Below are positions 8,373 to 16,983 of a stretch of 33,662 nt of DNA, one piece after another; position 1 is the stretch's first letter, and each line of letters begins with the position of its first letter. The position numbers were made by a program, and so were the translations under genes. The DNA is from Planctomycetota bacterium (GTDB taxonomy: Bacteria; Planctomycetota; Uabimicrobiia; Uabimicrobiales; JABWCH01), in NCBI GenBank assembly GCA_017993505.1, contig JAGOMP010000030.1:1-33662 (forward strand). The letters run 5' to 3'. The notes under the pieces were generated by a model. That model was not told where the DNA came from. It did not search any database and saw only the letters and a list, made by a program, of their open reading frames with translations.

Positions 8373-10247
8373 ATGAAAACAATGATGATGTTTATTTTTC
8401 TATGTATCGTAAGTCTCACAGCTCAAACAATAGATTTACATATATTAGAAACTACAGATGTACACACATATCTTTTAGATTATGATTATTATAATGATTC
8501 CTCTGCCCAAGCATTTGGTTTAGTACATACTGCTTATTTAATCAATCAATACCGGAATCAACATGAAAATATATTACTTTTCGACAATGGGGATTGGGCA
8601 CAAGGCACACCAATGAGTGATTATATTGCAAAAATTGAAGGACTACCAAAAGGTGCAATTCATCCTTATATCCGAGCAGTCAATGCATTACAATATGATG
8701 CTCTGGGGCTAGGCAACCATGAATTTAATTATGGTCTTCCTTTTTTATATAGAATGATACAAGATGCAATTCCGCCTGTTCTTTGTGCGAATATTCAACC
8801 TATTTATGAACAAGCACCTTGGAAACCTTATGTAATTTTAAAAAAACAATGCATAGATCATAATAACGTTCCTCATATTCTTCATATAGGCGTGATTAGT
8901 GTTGTTCCTCCTAAAATTCAAGAATGGGACAAGATGCACTTAAAAGGTAAAATCACAACGACTCCTATGGTAGAAACAGTTCGACATTATGTTCAACATT
9001 TACGCCATAAAACAGACGTTATCATTGTACTTTGTCATGGTGGTATTTCTCACATTCCTAATGATGAGGAAAATCCAGTTGTGGAAATATCACAAATTCA
9101 AGGCATTGATGGTATCTTGGCTGGTCATACGCACGTACTATTTCCCAATCGTAGCATTCCCAATACAGAATATATTCAATATGACAAAGGTTTAGTTCAT
9201 AATACTCCTGTAGTCATTGCTGCCAATTATGGAATGCAGTTAGGAATCATTCAACTTACATTAGAAAAAAATGAAAATCAATGGCAAGTCATAGATAAAA
9301 AAGCAAGTTTACAAGCCATTCAACTTGGGGAAAAAGATGAAAAATTAGAAAAACTTTTGCAAGATGTACATAAACGAACGATTGAATACACAAATCAAGA
9401 GCTTGGCAAAGTTTCTTCTCCGCTTCGTAGTTATTTTGCACAAATTGCAGATTCTAGTTTATTGCAATTCATCAATGAAGGACAAAAATGGTATGTAGAA
9501 AACTATTTCAAAGACACTCCACTAAAACATTTGCCAGTATTGAGTGCTGCTGCACCTTTTAAATGTGGTGGTCGTGCATATTCAGAACTATTTTCTTACA
9601 TTGACGTACCAGCAGGAAAACTTGCTATTAAAGACATGGCAAATGTGTACAGCTATGCCAATACTATATATGCAGTACAAATTTCTGGAAAAATGTTGCG
9701 AGAATGGTTAGAAATCTCTGTTTCTCAATTCAATCAAATTGAAACAGGAGTCAAAGGTCCTCAAGAACTTGTCAATCGAAATTTCGATGCTTATAGCTTT
9801 GATGTTATTGATGGAGTTACATATCTTGTTGATGTTTCTCTACCTGCAAGATATAACGATAAAAAACAATTGATCCATGAAGATGCTTATAGAATCCAAG
9901 ATCTACAATATAATGGACAACCTGTTACAGACGACCAAGAATTTATTGTAGCGACTAATAATTATCGAGCAGGAAGTAAATTTTTTGCTGATCTTCCAAA
10001 ACATAAAATCTATCAATTCCAAGACCAAGTTCGTGAAATTTTAATTCAATTTTTGCAAGCAAAAAAAGATATCCAAATCAAAGCAGATAACAATTGGAAA
10101 ATTAAACAACATGATGGTTATCCTTATGTTATTATGATTACATCTCCTGAAGCTCGCAAGTATGAAAATGAAATTCCTTATATTATGTATGAACAACCAT
10201 CTGAAACAGAACCAGGGTTTATTCAATATCGAGTTATTTTAGATTAA
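8373..10247 (+). CDS. Secreted 5'-nucleotidase/2',3'-cyclic-nucleotide phosphodiesterase-type enzyme
   Basis: 624 residues. A cleavable signal peptide (MKTMMMFIFLCIVSLTAQ) is followed by a calcineurin-like metallophosphoesterase domain with all metal motifs: TTDVH (about 28-32), DNGDWAQG (about 70-77), GLGNHEFNYG (about 112-121), LCHGG and GILAGHTH (about 252-259). The C-terminal half carries the 5'-nucleotidase substrate domain (AAAPFKCGGRAYSE, ISGKMLREWLE, NFDAYSFDVIDGVTY). The family (UshA/CpdB/YfkN) hydrolyses nucleotides or cyclic nucleotides in the periplasm, allowing nucleoside and phosphate scavenging; the exact substrate cannot be read. It starts 9 bases after the kinase stop with AAGGGGAAA upstream. 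Its last codons lie in a 36-bp tandem duplication. Confidence 0.88.
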   Translation: MKTMMMFIFLCIVSLTAQTIDLHILETTDVHTYLLDYDYYNDSSAQAFGLVHTAYLINQYRNQHENILLFDNGDWAQGTPMSDYIAKIEGLPKGAIHPYIRAVNALQYDALGLGNHEFNYGLPFLYRMIQDAIPPVLCANIQPIYEQAPWKPYVILKKQCIDHNNVPHILHIGVISVVPPKIQEWDKMHLKGKITTTPMVETVRHYVQHLRHKTDVIIVLCHGGISHIPNDEENPVVEISQIQGIDGILAGHTHVLFPNRSIPNTEYIQYDKGLVHNTPVVIAANYGMQLGIIQLTLEKNENQWQVIDKKASLQAIQLGEKDEKLEKLLQDVHKRTIEYTNQELGKVSSPLRSYFAQIADSSLLQFINEGQKWYVENYFKDTPLKHLPVLSAAAPFKCGGRAYSELFSYIDVPAGKLAIKDMANVYSYANTIYAVQISGKMLREWLEISVSQFNQIETGVKGPQELVNRNFDAYSFDVIDGVTYLVDVSLPARYNDKKQLIHEDAYRIQDLQYNGQPVTDDQEFIVATNNYRAGSKFFADLPKHKIYQFQDQVREILIQFLQAKKDIQIKADNNWKIKQHDGYPYVIMITSPEARKYENEIPYIMYEQPSETEPGFIQYRVILD

Positions 10248-10296
10248 AGTACAAAACATGAATGTCGAATTATTTTAGATTAAAGTACAAAACATG
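10229..10296 (+). repeat. 36-bp tandem duplication spanning a stop and the next start
   Basis: Copy 1 (10229-10264) and copy 2 (10265-10296, incomplete) differ at one base over their shared 32 bp. Each holds the TTATTTTAGATTAA end of the phosphoesterase gene and an ACAAAACATG start context. The first ATG (10258) opens only a six-codon frame ending at TAG; the second (10294) is the start of the SpoIID gene. No Shine-Dalgarno is evident before either. Confidence 0.85.
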
Positions 10297-11568
10297 CTCA
10301 ATATAGGTATAGTTCTCCCAGAAGACCAACAAACACGACTTTCTTTCCATATAAATAAAAATGCCCAATATATATGGCAAAATGGACAAGAAATCATTCC
10401 ATTGCAACAAAATACAAATTACATTGTGCAACAAACAATGCAAAATGCTATACAGCTCTTTCAAAAAGAGGTTGCACTTTCTAAAAAAACAAACGTTGCT
10501 ACTATTCAAAATCTACAACCAATAAATCTTCAAAGTGAACAGGCTATTGTTTGGGATAATATTATAGTAGGACGCCATTTTCATTGGAAAAAACAGATTT
10601 CACAAACTTTGCCTGGAAATTTTCAAATGAAGATTACAGAACAAGGAATACAACTCATCAACAATCTCTCCTTGGAGAACTATATCACATGCGTTGCTAT
10701 TTCTGAAATGGGCAAATTTTGTCCTGCAGCCATGTTGCAAGCTCAAATGGTCGTAGCTCGCTCTTGGTTTTTAGCACACGCAGAAAACAAACATAAAGAA
10801 TATGATGCATGCAATGATGATTGTTGTCAAAGATACCAAGGCATTACAAATTACCTACCTTGCATAGAACAAATTAGTGAAGTTGCTACTGGTTTTGTCT
10901 TAACTCATAATCATATAATTTGTGACACACGATACAGTAAAAATTGTGGTGGTATTACAGAATATGCTCATAATGTTTGGAAAAACACATCTGAACCTTA
11001 TTTACAATCTTTGGAAGACGCACCTAAACCATTTTCTCCTTACCATTCTATAGAAGAATACATCCAAGATGTTCCTGAAAGCTATTGTAGTCCTAAATAT
11101 GTACCTTATCATTCTTTGCAACAATATTTAGGTGCAGTGGACGAACAAGATGATTACCATAGATGGAATTATGCAATCTCACCTAAAAAACTCACACAAC
11201 TTTTACAACAAAAAGGCTATCCTATACAAGGTCAAGTCACGGACTTGCAACCTATACAACGTGGAAATTCTGGTAGGATTTATGAATTGCAAATTCATAC
11301 TTCTACCAACAAAATATATACTATACATAGCGAATATAAAATACGAACAGCGTTACATCCGTCTTGTTTATTTAGCTCTGCCTTTGTCATACAAAAAACA
11401 GACACGCTTTTTCACTTGCAAGGTGCAGGGTGGGGACATGGAGTTGGACTTTGTCAAATGGGTGCGTTAGGAATGGCATTGCAAGGCAAAACATTTGAAC
11501 AAATATTATCTCATTACTACCCCAATACAACATTGCAACAAATGAGTGAAATTCGTTCTAATAAATAA
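10294..11568 (+). CDS. SpoIID/LytB-domain protein (peptidoglycan lytic type)
   Basis: 424 residues. The SpoIID domain covers about residues 120-415: LSLENYITCVAISEMGKFCP with the conserved catalytic-type Glu, QAQMVVARSWFLAH, DTRYSKNCGGITE, and the C-terminal GAGWGHGVGLCQMGALGMA signature. A CNDDCCQRYQG segment resembles the zinc-binding Cys region of clostridial SpoIID. In Firmicutes SpoIID is a lytic transglycosylase that cuts denuded glycan strands during engulfment; related proteins occur in many non-sporulating bacteria. No signal peptide is visible: the chain begins MLNIGIVLPEDQ, close to where the conserved domain usually starts. Export is therefore unexplained. The start lies in the second copy of the 36-bp duplication. 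It is part of the close-packed run. Confidence 0.82.
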   Translation: MLNIGIVLPEDQQTRLSFHINKNAQYIWQNGQEIIPLQQNTNYIVQQTMQNAIQLFQKEVALSKKTNVATIQNLQPINLQSEQAIVWDNIIVGRHFHWKKQISQTLPGNFQMKITEQGIQLINNLSLENYITCVAISEMGKFCPAAMLQAQMVVARSWFLAHAENKHKEYDACNDDCCQRYQGITNYLPCIEQISEVATGFVLTHNHIICDTRYSKNCGGITEYAHNVWKNTSEPYLQSLEDAPKPFSPYHSIEEYIQDVPESYCSPKYVPYHSLQQYLGAVDEQDDYHRWNYAISPKKLTQLLQQKGYPIQGQVTDLQPIQRGNSGRIYELQIHTSTNKIYTIHSEYKIRTALHPSCLFSSAFVIQKTDTLFHLQGAGWGHGVGLCQMGALGMALQGKTFEQILSHYYPNTTLQQMSEIRSNK

Positions 11569-11583
11569 AATAAGGAGAACAAT

Positions 11584-12858
11584 ATGGAAAATATCTCAAC
11601 AGTATTATTAGAAGAAATCATTTGGGAAGCTTACATTACAGATGATGCAAAAAATAGACTCATACAAGAACATTTTCAAACGATCTTAGAATGTTGGGAA
11701 AAACTCCTTTTTTTAGAATATTGGCATATTTCACCGAATAGCAATCTTATTTTGCCTAACAATACATATGATTCTATCCATATTTTATATAAATATTTAG
11801 AACCATATCTATCAAAAATCGTATTACAACCTTTACGCACTTTATGGGAAAAATATCCTAGTTTGTCTAAACCTGACATGGATGACCGAGTTAGCAAATT
11901 ATATTGGTTTTTAACATACATGAAGAAAGATTCAGATTTAATTTCTATATTAGACAGCCAAGAAACACAAGAAATATTTATCAACTTTCGAGAAGACTGG
12001 AAATTTTGGGATGATGTCAATTACGAAAAATTTTCAGATAAAGTTTACCTTATGTATCAACACTCCAGCCTTCCTGCAAGTCCTTTTTTTGAAATCATTA
12101 AATCAGAATATATTGAAGATTTTGACACATTAGAATTAACAAATATAAAATGCCAAGAATTTTTATTGCAACAACAACCAGAAATTCCAGAACAAACACA
12201 TATTCTTCTGCCTTGGGTGCAAATAAAAATAAAATATGCACTACAACAAGCTAACCAATGGTTACAACAACGAAATGAATTACAAATTATTGAAGTATAT
12301 GGATATCCTGGTACAGGAAAAACATCTTTAGCTAAAAATTTTCATTTCTACACAAAACAACATATTCAACTTTATACATGGACACCTTATACAACAATGC
12401 AAGACATTCAAAAAATTAAACCAGAACAAGAAAACAGCGTTCTTATTTGTGACAATCTACAATATTTGACACAACAGCAATACAAAATATTGACACAACA
12501 AATGCAACAAAATACACCTGCGATCTATATTCTATGCCAAAGAAAAAATGCTTTTCCTAAAATTCAAAGCCATCAAAAAATTCAACTCAAGCCCGATGAT
12601 AATCCAGAATACGATACATATAATACACAAGAAAACATACAAAAATTGCAACAACAATATATCAAAACGCCTTTAGCTAAAACAATATATAAACATCTAC
12701 AAGAAAATAAAGCCAATACCATCACAGAATTGGCAGAACAATGCAACACAACTACTATCTTAATTGTAAAAGAATTACTAAATATGCAACCTGTTTTAGA
12801 AATTATCAAAACAAATAAGGGGCAACAATATTATATCCTTGATTTTTTAAGATTATAA
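11584..12858 (+). CDS. Uncharacterised P-loop ATPase with C-terminal helix-turn-helix-like region
   Basis: 424 residues. The N-terminal ~210 residues are helical, rich in Trp and Tyr, and match no family I recognise. A P-loop (GYPGTGKTS, 240-248) and a Walker-B-like VLICDN (286-291) define an AAA/STAND-like NTPase core of only ~130 residues. Residues about 360-424 look like a winged-helix region (TITELAEQCNTTTILIVKELL). The protein is Gln-rich (runs such as TQQMQQN and KLQQQY). It lacks a signal peptide or membrane helix. It lies 15 bases after the SpoIID stop, with AAGGAGAAC upstream, so it is probably co-transcribed. A role as a nucleotide-dependent switch or DNA-binding regulator is inference only. 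Confidence 0.7.
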   Translation: MENISTVLLEEIIWEAYITDDAKNRLIQEHFQTILECWEKLLFLEYWHISPNSNLILPNNTYDSIHILYKYLEPYLSKIVLQPLRTLWEKYPSLSKPDMDDRVSKLYWFLTYMKKDSDLISILDSQETQEIFINFREDWKFWDDVNYEKFSDKVYLMYQHSSLPASPFFEIIKSEYIEDFDTLELTNIKCQEFLLQQQPEIPEQTHILLPWVQIKIKYALQQANQWLQQRNELQIIEVYGYPGTGKTSLAKNFHFYTKQHIQLYTWTPYTTMQDIQKIKPEQENSVLICDNLQYLTQQQYKILTQQMQQNTPAIYILCQRKNAFPKIQSHQKIQLKPDDNPEYDTYNTQENIQKLQQQYIKTPLAKTIYKHLQENKANTITELAEQCNTTTILIVKELLNMQPVLEIIKTNKGQQYYILDFLRL

Positions 12859-12946
12859 AAAATCTTCTGAAAAGAATTTAACAAATATTATTTTATTTAT
12901 TTTCAAAAAAACAATACATTTATTCTCCCTTAAGGAACAACGTCGT

Positions 12947-13990
12947 ATGAAAGGTGCTCTCTTCTTTTTACGTTTACTTTTTGTTATAACTTCCTCTAGT
13001 GTTTCCTATCAAATTTCTGTGGGCATCACAGGGTCAGCTCCTTTTGCACCTGTCAATATTTTTAGTATTTTATTAGGAACATTAATTTCTATAGGAATCA
13101 TTCTATTAGAAATTCAATATTCTGCACGCTTTATCTCAGCAATATTCACAATTATACTAGGATTATTGATTGGATTCATTGCTTCGAATCTATTTATTCA
13201 AGCATTCCTTTTAGTGCCTCATATCCAAGTTCTAAGAAAGATATCACCATCTCATAAAGCGATTCTTGTTCAAGAGTCTTTAGAAGTGGGAGTCACATTC
13301 TTTTTTTGCTATTTATCCTTAGTGGTGCTTTTTAAAACAAAAAATCGATATAAAATTTTAATCCCCTTTATAGAACTTAATAAAGAAGAAGAAGAAAAAG
13401 CTCAACATTTTATCATTGATACGAGCGTTATCATTGATGGACGCATTCTTGGAATGCTAGATACTAAACTTTTAAATGGAATCATCATTATTCCTAAATT
13501 TATTATACAAGAAATTCAAACATTGGCAGACACATCAGATAGAAGTAAACGAATAAGGGGACGACGAGGTTTAGAAATTCTTACACAAATTGAACAAAAA
13601 CCAAACTTACAAATACGCTACGACAATGAAACATATCCACAAATAAAAAAAGTAGATGATAAACTCATTTGTCTTGCCAAAAGATATTCTGGAATTCTTG
13701 TTACTAATGATTTTAACTTAAATAAAATTGCCACATTGCAACACATTGATGTGATTAATATTAACGCAGTGGCAAATGCTCTTCGCCCTCCTGTCCTACC
13801 TGGTAATATCCTACAGATTCGTGTTATCAAACAAGGAGAAGATCCTAACCAAGGCATTGGATATTTAGAAGATGGCACTGTTGTTGTGATAGATAATGGT
13901 TGGGGGCAACCAGAAAAAATCATTGACGTTGTTGTCACGAACGTACTACAAACTAATGTAGGGCGTATGATTTTTGCAAAATACCAATAA
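12947..13990 (+). CDS. YacL-like membrane protein with PIN and TRAM domains
   Basis: 347 residues. Four hydrophobic segments occupy about residues 1-130. A PIN-type nuclease domain follows (IDTSVIIDGR, FIIQEIQTLAD, KRIRGRRGLEIL, DDKLICLAK, LVTNDFNLNK), with its acidic metal ligands present. A C-terminal TRAM domain (about 285-345: VLPGNILQIRVIKQGEDPNQGIGYLEDGTVVVID) ends the chain. This is the architecture of Bacillus YacL; TRAM binds RNA, so a membrane-tethered ribonuclease is inferred. The start follows TTAAGGAAC. It is separated from the ATPase gene by 88 bases with no clear terminator and is 14 bases before the CPBP gene. Confidence 0.85.
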   Translation: MKGALFFLRLLFVITSSSVSYQISVGITGSAPFAPVNIFSILLGTLISIGIILLEIQYSARFISAIFTIILGLLIGFIASNLFIQAFLLVPHIQVLRKISPSHKAILVQESLEVGVTFFFCYLSLVVLFKTKNRYKILIPFIELNKEEEEKAQHFIIDTSVIIDGRILGMLDTKLLNGIIIIPKFIIQEIQTLADTSDRSKRIRGRRGLEILTQIEQKPNLQIRYDNETYPQIKKVDDKLICLAKRYSGILVTNDFNLNKIATLQHIDVININAVANALRPPVLPGNILQIRVIKQGEDPNQGIGYLEDGTVVVIDNGWGQPEKIIDVVVTNVLQTNVGRMIFAKYQ

Positions 13991-14004
13991 TATAGGATAA
14001 CAAT

Positions 14005-14850
14005 ATGAAATTTCTCGCTCAGTATATTCCTTATTTTGACTTTCAAATATTGCAACAAAATAAAATGCAACTTTTCCTTCTCATTGTATGCACAGCTATT
14101 CTTCTTGTAGAAACAACGCGTTTCACAAAATATATACTACAAAAACATACACAAACATTTCAAGCTATCCCACGAAGCACGAATCGTTTTTTTTCTTGCA
14201 TTTTACTATATTTTATTCTCCATACACTTTTATTCTACCCAATTATCAGACTATATCCTCAAATTAAAGATAACATATTTCTCCAGATGATTGTTTTTGA
14301 AATCTTCCAAATCATGTATTGCCTACTCCTTTTTTATATTATACAAGGTCATCCAGAATTCAAACTTATCCATAGTGGAATTCAAAAAACAAATTTTACA
14401 ACCATTTTTAATGCTACTATATCCTACTTAACCTATCTTCCTTGGTACTTTGTTATCATTGCCATTACTTATTTATTGTTTGCCTATTTCCAAATTCCTA
14501 TATTTGAACAGGAAATTGCAGAACATATAAAAACAAGTACTGATTGGAACTTGTTTTTCGCTATACTTATGGTTTTAGTCTTTGCACCTTGGATAGAAGA
14601 ATATATCTACCGAGTTTTTCTATACAGTGAATTACGAAACTATTTGTCACCTACAAAAGCCATTTTTCTCACAGCAATTATATTTACACTTGTACACCAG
14701 AATATATTTGCTACACTACCTATATTCACACTGGCACTTTTCTTAACAATTACATATGAAAAAACGCAAAATTATTTTATCATTGTGACCATTCACACAA
14801 TGCATAACTTACTGACACTCCTCTATACATATGTAAGTAACACTTTGTGA
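14005..14850 (+). CDS. CPBP (CAAX/ABI-type) intramembrane protease
   Basis: 281 residues with about seven hydrophobic helices. The CPBP motifs are present: APWIEEYIYRVFLYSEL (EExxxR), FTLVHQN (motif 2 His) and TIHTMHNLL (motif 3 H..N). Family members cut CAAX-type or other membrane substrates, or protect against bacteriocins; the substrate here is unknown. It is the last gene of the plus-strand run and starts 14 bases after the PIN/TRAM stop with AGGATAAC upstream. The stop is TGA, so TGA is used as a stop codon in this genome. Confidence 0.85.
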   Translation: MKFLAQYIPYFDFQILQQNKMQLFLLIVCTAILLVETTRFTKYILQKHTQTFQAIPRSTNRFFSCILLYFILHTLLFYPIIRLYPQIKDNIFLQMIVFEIFQIMYCLLLFYIIQGHPEFKLIHSGIQKTNFTTIFNATISYLTYLPWYFVIIAITYLLFAYFQIPIFEQEIAEHIKTSTDWNLFFAILMVLVFAPWIEEYIYRVFLYSELRNYLSPTKAIFLTAIIFTLVHQNIFATLPIFTLALFLTITYEKTQNYFIIVTIHTMHNLLTLLYTYVSNTL

Positions 14851-14856
14851 AATGCA

Positions 14857-14968
14857 TAGATGATGAAAAAATTATTGTGTTGATAAAAATGTATAGAGGA
14901 TGAGAATATGATTTTTGATAGATATGATTTTTGATAGATGATGAGAAAATATTGTTTTGATAAAAAAA
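14857..14968. repeat. Nested direct repeats between convergent genes
   Basis: A ~30-bp element (TAGATGATGAAAAAATTATT-like) at 14857 recurs diverged at 14935, a 78-bp period. Between them a 16-bp unit (ATATGATTTTTGATAG) is exactly duplicated at 14906-14921 and 14922-14937. Confidence 0.7.
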
Positions 14969-14969
14969 A

Positions 14970-14992
14970 GGTAGCTATGATTCATAGCTACC
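14970..14992. terminator. Bidirectional terminator between CPBP and symporter genes
   Basis: An 11-bp perfect stem (14970-14980 and 14982-14992) is flanked by A7 on the left and T6 on the right, so it can stop transcription from both convergent genes. Confidence 0.85.
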
Positions 14993-15020
14993 TTTTTTAT
15001 GATTAGGGTAATTTAAAAAA

Positions 15021-16574
15021 CTACTCTTTAAAAAGCGAGCCTACACAGAAAGTCCAAGCAGTTCCAATCAAAATCAGCCAACTCCAACCTAAAGGGAAAT
15101 TAGTTGTTCTGATGAGGTATAGGAGAGTAGCATTTAAAATAGCACCACTTACCATGGCAAAAATATTTCCTTTTGCAGTTCCTCGTTTTGTGAGTACGCC
15201 TAGGAGAAAAATTCCTAAAAGAGATCCATATGTAATGCTAGTGAGAGAGAGGCAAAGCCATAAAAAGTCTCTTTGTTCACTGAGAAGCCAAGCAATGATT
15301 CCTAGAATAATTCCAAATCCAATAATATGGCAACGAGAAATAAATAAATAATGTTTGTCAGATGCATTTTTTTTAATCAATGGTTTGTAAATATCTACGA
15401 TAGCCGAGGAAGTTAATGCACCTAGAGTAGAATCTAAACTAGACATAGCTGTTGCAATGAGTCCAATCACAAGAATCGTTCGTAACCTACCTGGCAATGC
15501 TGTTCGTATAAAATATGCAAAAATTTTATCATGCTCCACAACTCCAGGAACATTGCTAACAATTAGAGGATCTGGATATGTTTGAAAATAAGAATAAATG
15601 CTAACGCCAATAAATAAAAAGACGATAGCAACAGGAATTCCAACAAATCCACTGACAATCAAGGAACGTTGGCTAGATTTTATATCTTTGCACGTCAACA
15701 TTCTTTGCGTCATGTCTTGGTCTGTACCTAATGCTGCCCATGTAGTGATCAAAGAATTAAAAAAGGCTAGGAAAAAAATATTAGGATCGCTTAACCAAGT
15801 AATCCAAGATGCTTGTCCTTCCACAGGTTTAGGAAACCAGTGAAAAAGTTCTAAGTGGTTGGCTTTTTCAGCTATCCGAAATCCATCTAAAAATCCAAAA
15901 GTACTTGCAGACAAGGAGATATTTGGATTCCAAAAACCTTGTTGTGCAACGGTCATAGCTTGGCATGCACCATCTGGGAGTTTATACCAAATAAAACCAA
16001 GTGCAATAAATCCACCTGCAATAAAAATCAATGCCTGCACAACGTCTGTCCAAACAATGGCTTTGATTCCGCCAAAAGTTGTATATATAATTGCAATTAG
16101 GGAAAATAGAATCAGAGTGAGTTCTAGTGACCACCCTGTAACAACATGTAAACCAACAGCAGCAATCATCAATCGTGCACCACATCCCAGAATTCTAGTT
16201 ACAAAAAAGAAGACTGCACCTGTGTATCGAGTATTTTCATTGAATCGTTTTGCCAAATACTCATACACAGTAGTGCAGTCATGTTTATAAAATTCTGTGA
16301 GAAATAGCCAAGCAATAAAAAAACGAGCTGCAATCGAACCTAAACCAAATTGAATGTAGTTTAAATTTTCATTAAATCCTGTTCCTGGAACACCTAAAAA
16401 TGTAGCAGCACTAATTTCTGTGGCAACAATAGATAAGACTACAGCTATCCACGGAATTTTTCGATCGGCAAGAAAAAAATCTCGAGTATTTTTATCTTTT
16501 CGTCCTGCAAAAATACCTACTGCCAAAATTACAATAAAATATATACAAACAAGTGCAATATCTATAATAGCCAT
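15021..16574 (-). CDS. Sodium:solute symporter (SSS family)
   Basis: 517 residues from ATG at 16574. About 13 membrane helices and SSS signatures are visible: GRKDKNTRDFFLADRKIPW near the N-terminus, ATEISAATFLGVPG (the sodium-site region of helix 1), FGLGSIAARFFIAW, TTVYEYLAKRF, YTTFGGIKAIVWTDVVQA and ATAMSSLDSTLGALTSS. The substrate (sugar, amino acid, carboxylate or other) cannot be read from sequence. An upstream in-frame ATG (16628) would add 18 residues but overlaps the predicted promoter start region; the chosen ATG follows AAAGAAAGGG and begins the first helix directly. It has its own promoter and ends at a shared terminator. Confidence 0.88.
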   Translation of the reverse strand: MAIIDIALVCIYFIVILAVGIFAGRKDKNTRDFFLADRKIPWIAVVLSIVATEISAATFLGVPGTGFNENLNYIQFGLGSIAARFFIAWLFLTEFYKHDCTTVYEYLAKRFNENTRYTGAVFFFVTRILGCGARLMIAAVGLHVVTGWSLELTLILFSLIAIIYTTFGGIKAIVWTDVVQALIFIAGGFIALGFIWYKLPDGACQAMTVAQQGFWNPNISLSASTFGFLDGFRIAEKANHLELFHWFPKPVEGQASWITWLSDPNIFFLAFFNSLITTWAALGTDQDMTQRMLTCKDIKSSQRSLIVSGFVGIPVAIVFLFIGVSIYSYFQTYPDPLIVSNVPGVVEHDKIFAYFIRTALPGRLRTILVIGLIATAMSSLDSTLGALTSSAIVDIYKPLIKKNASDKHYLFISRCHIIGFGIILGIIAWLLSEQRDFLWLCLSLTSITYGSLLGIFLLGVLTKRGTAKGNIFAMVSGAILNATLLYLIRTTNFPLGWSWLILIGTAWTFCVGSLFKE

Positions 16575-16619
16575 TAAAACCCTTTCTTTGTAGAAAAATA
16601 TAAATATAAAGATTTCCAT

Positions 16620-16647
16620 ATTGTACATTATTTTTTTGATAATTCAA
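16620..16647 (-). promoter_or_regulatory. Promoter of the symporter gene
   Basis: On the minus strand TTGAAT (16647-16642), a 16-base spacer and TACAAT (16625-16620). Transcription would start near 16613, leaving a leader of about 39 nt. Confidence 0.5.
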
Positions 16648-16830
16648 ATAAATAAGAAATTTTTTCTTCTTTATTTGAGTTTTAAAAAAAATTATAATTA
16701 CTTTATTTACAAAATGTTATAAAAAGTTAAAAAAATGGAAATAAAATTTTAAATGGTTTGTAAAAATAGAAATCATATTTTTCATGCAAAGTTTATTTTA
16801 AAGCTATCTTTCGTAGGTAATACATGTTTT

Positions 16831-16970
16831 GCCTTTATCTTTTATATGAACCGCTAGTTTTTGTATGTATCGTGCATATACAACACTTGTTTTTGTATGT
16901 ATCTTTTATATGCACTGCTAGTTTTATATGCATTGCTAGTTTTTGTATGTATTGTGCATGGGACATGATT
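16831..16970. repeat. Degenerate GCTAGTTTT/TTTTTGTATGTAT repeat array
   Basis: GCTAGTTTT occurs at 16853, 16917 and 16935. TTTTTGTATGTAT and TTTTATATG variants recur between 16836 and 16952, giving irregular 18-64 bp spacing. The region from 16648 to 16983 holds no convincing gene; a plus-strand open frame at 16824-17051 only translates the repeats and runs into yqeB antisense. Confidence 0.65.
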
Positions 16971-16983
16971 GTTCTTGCATGGA

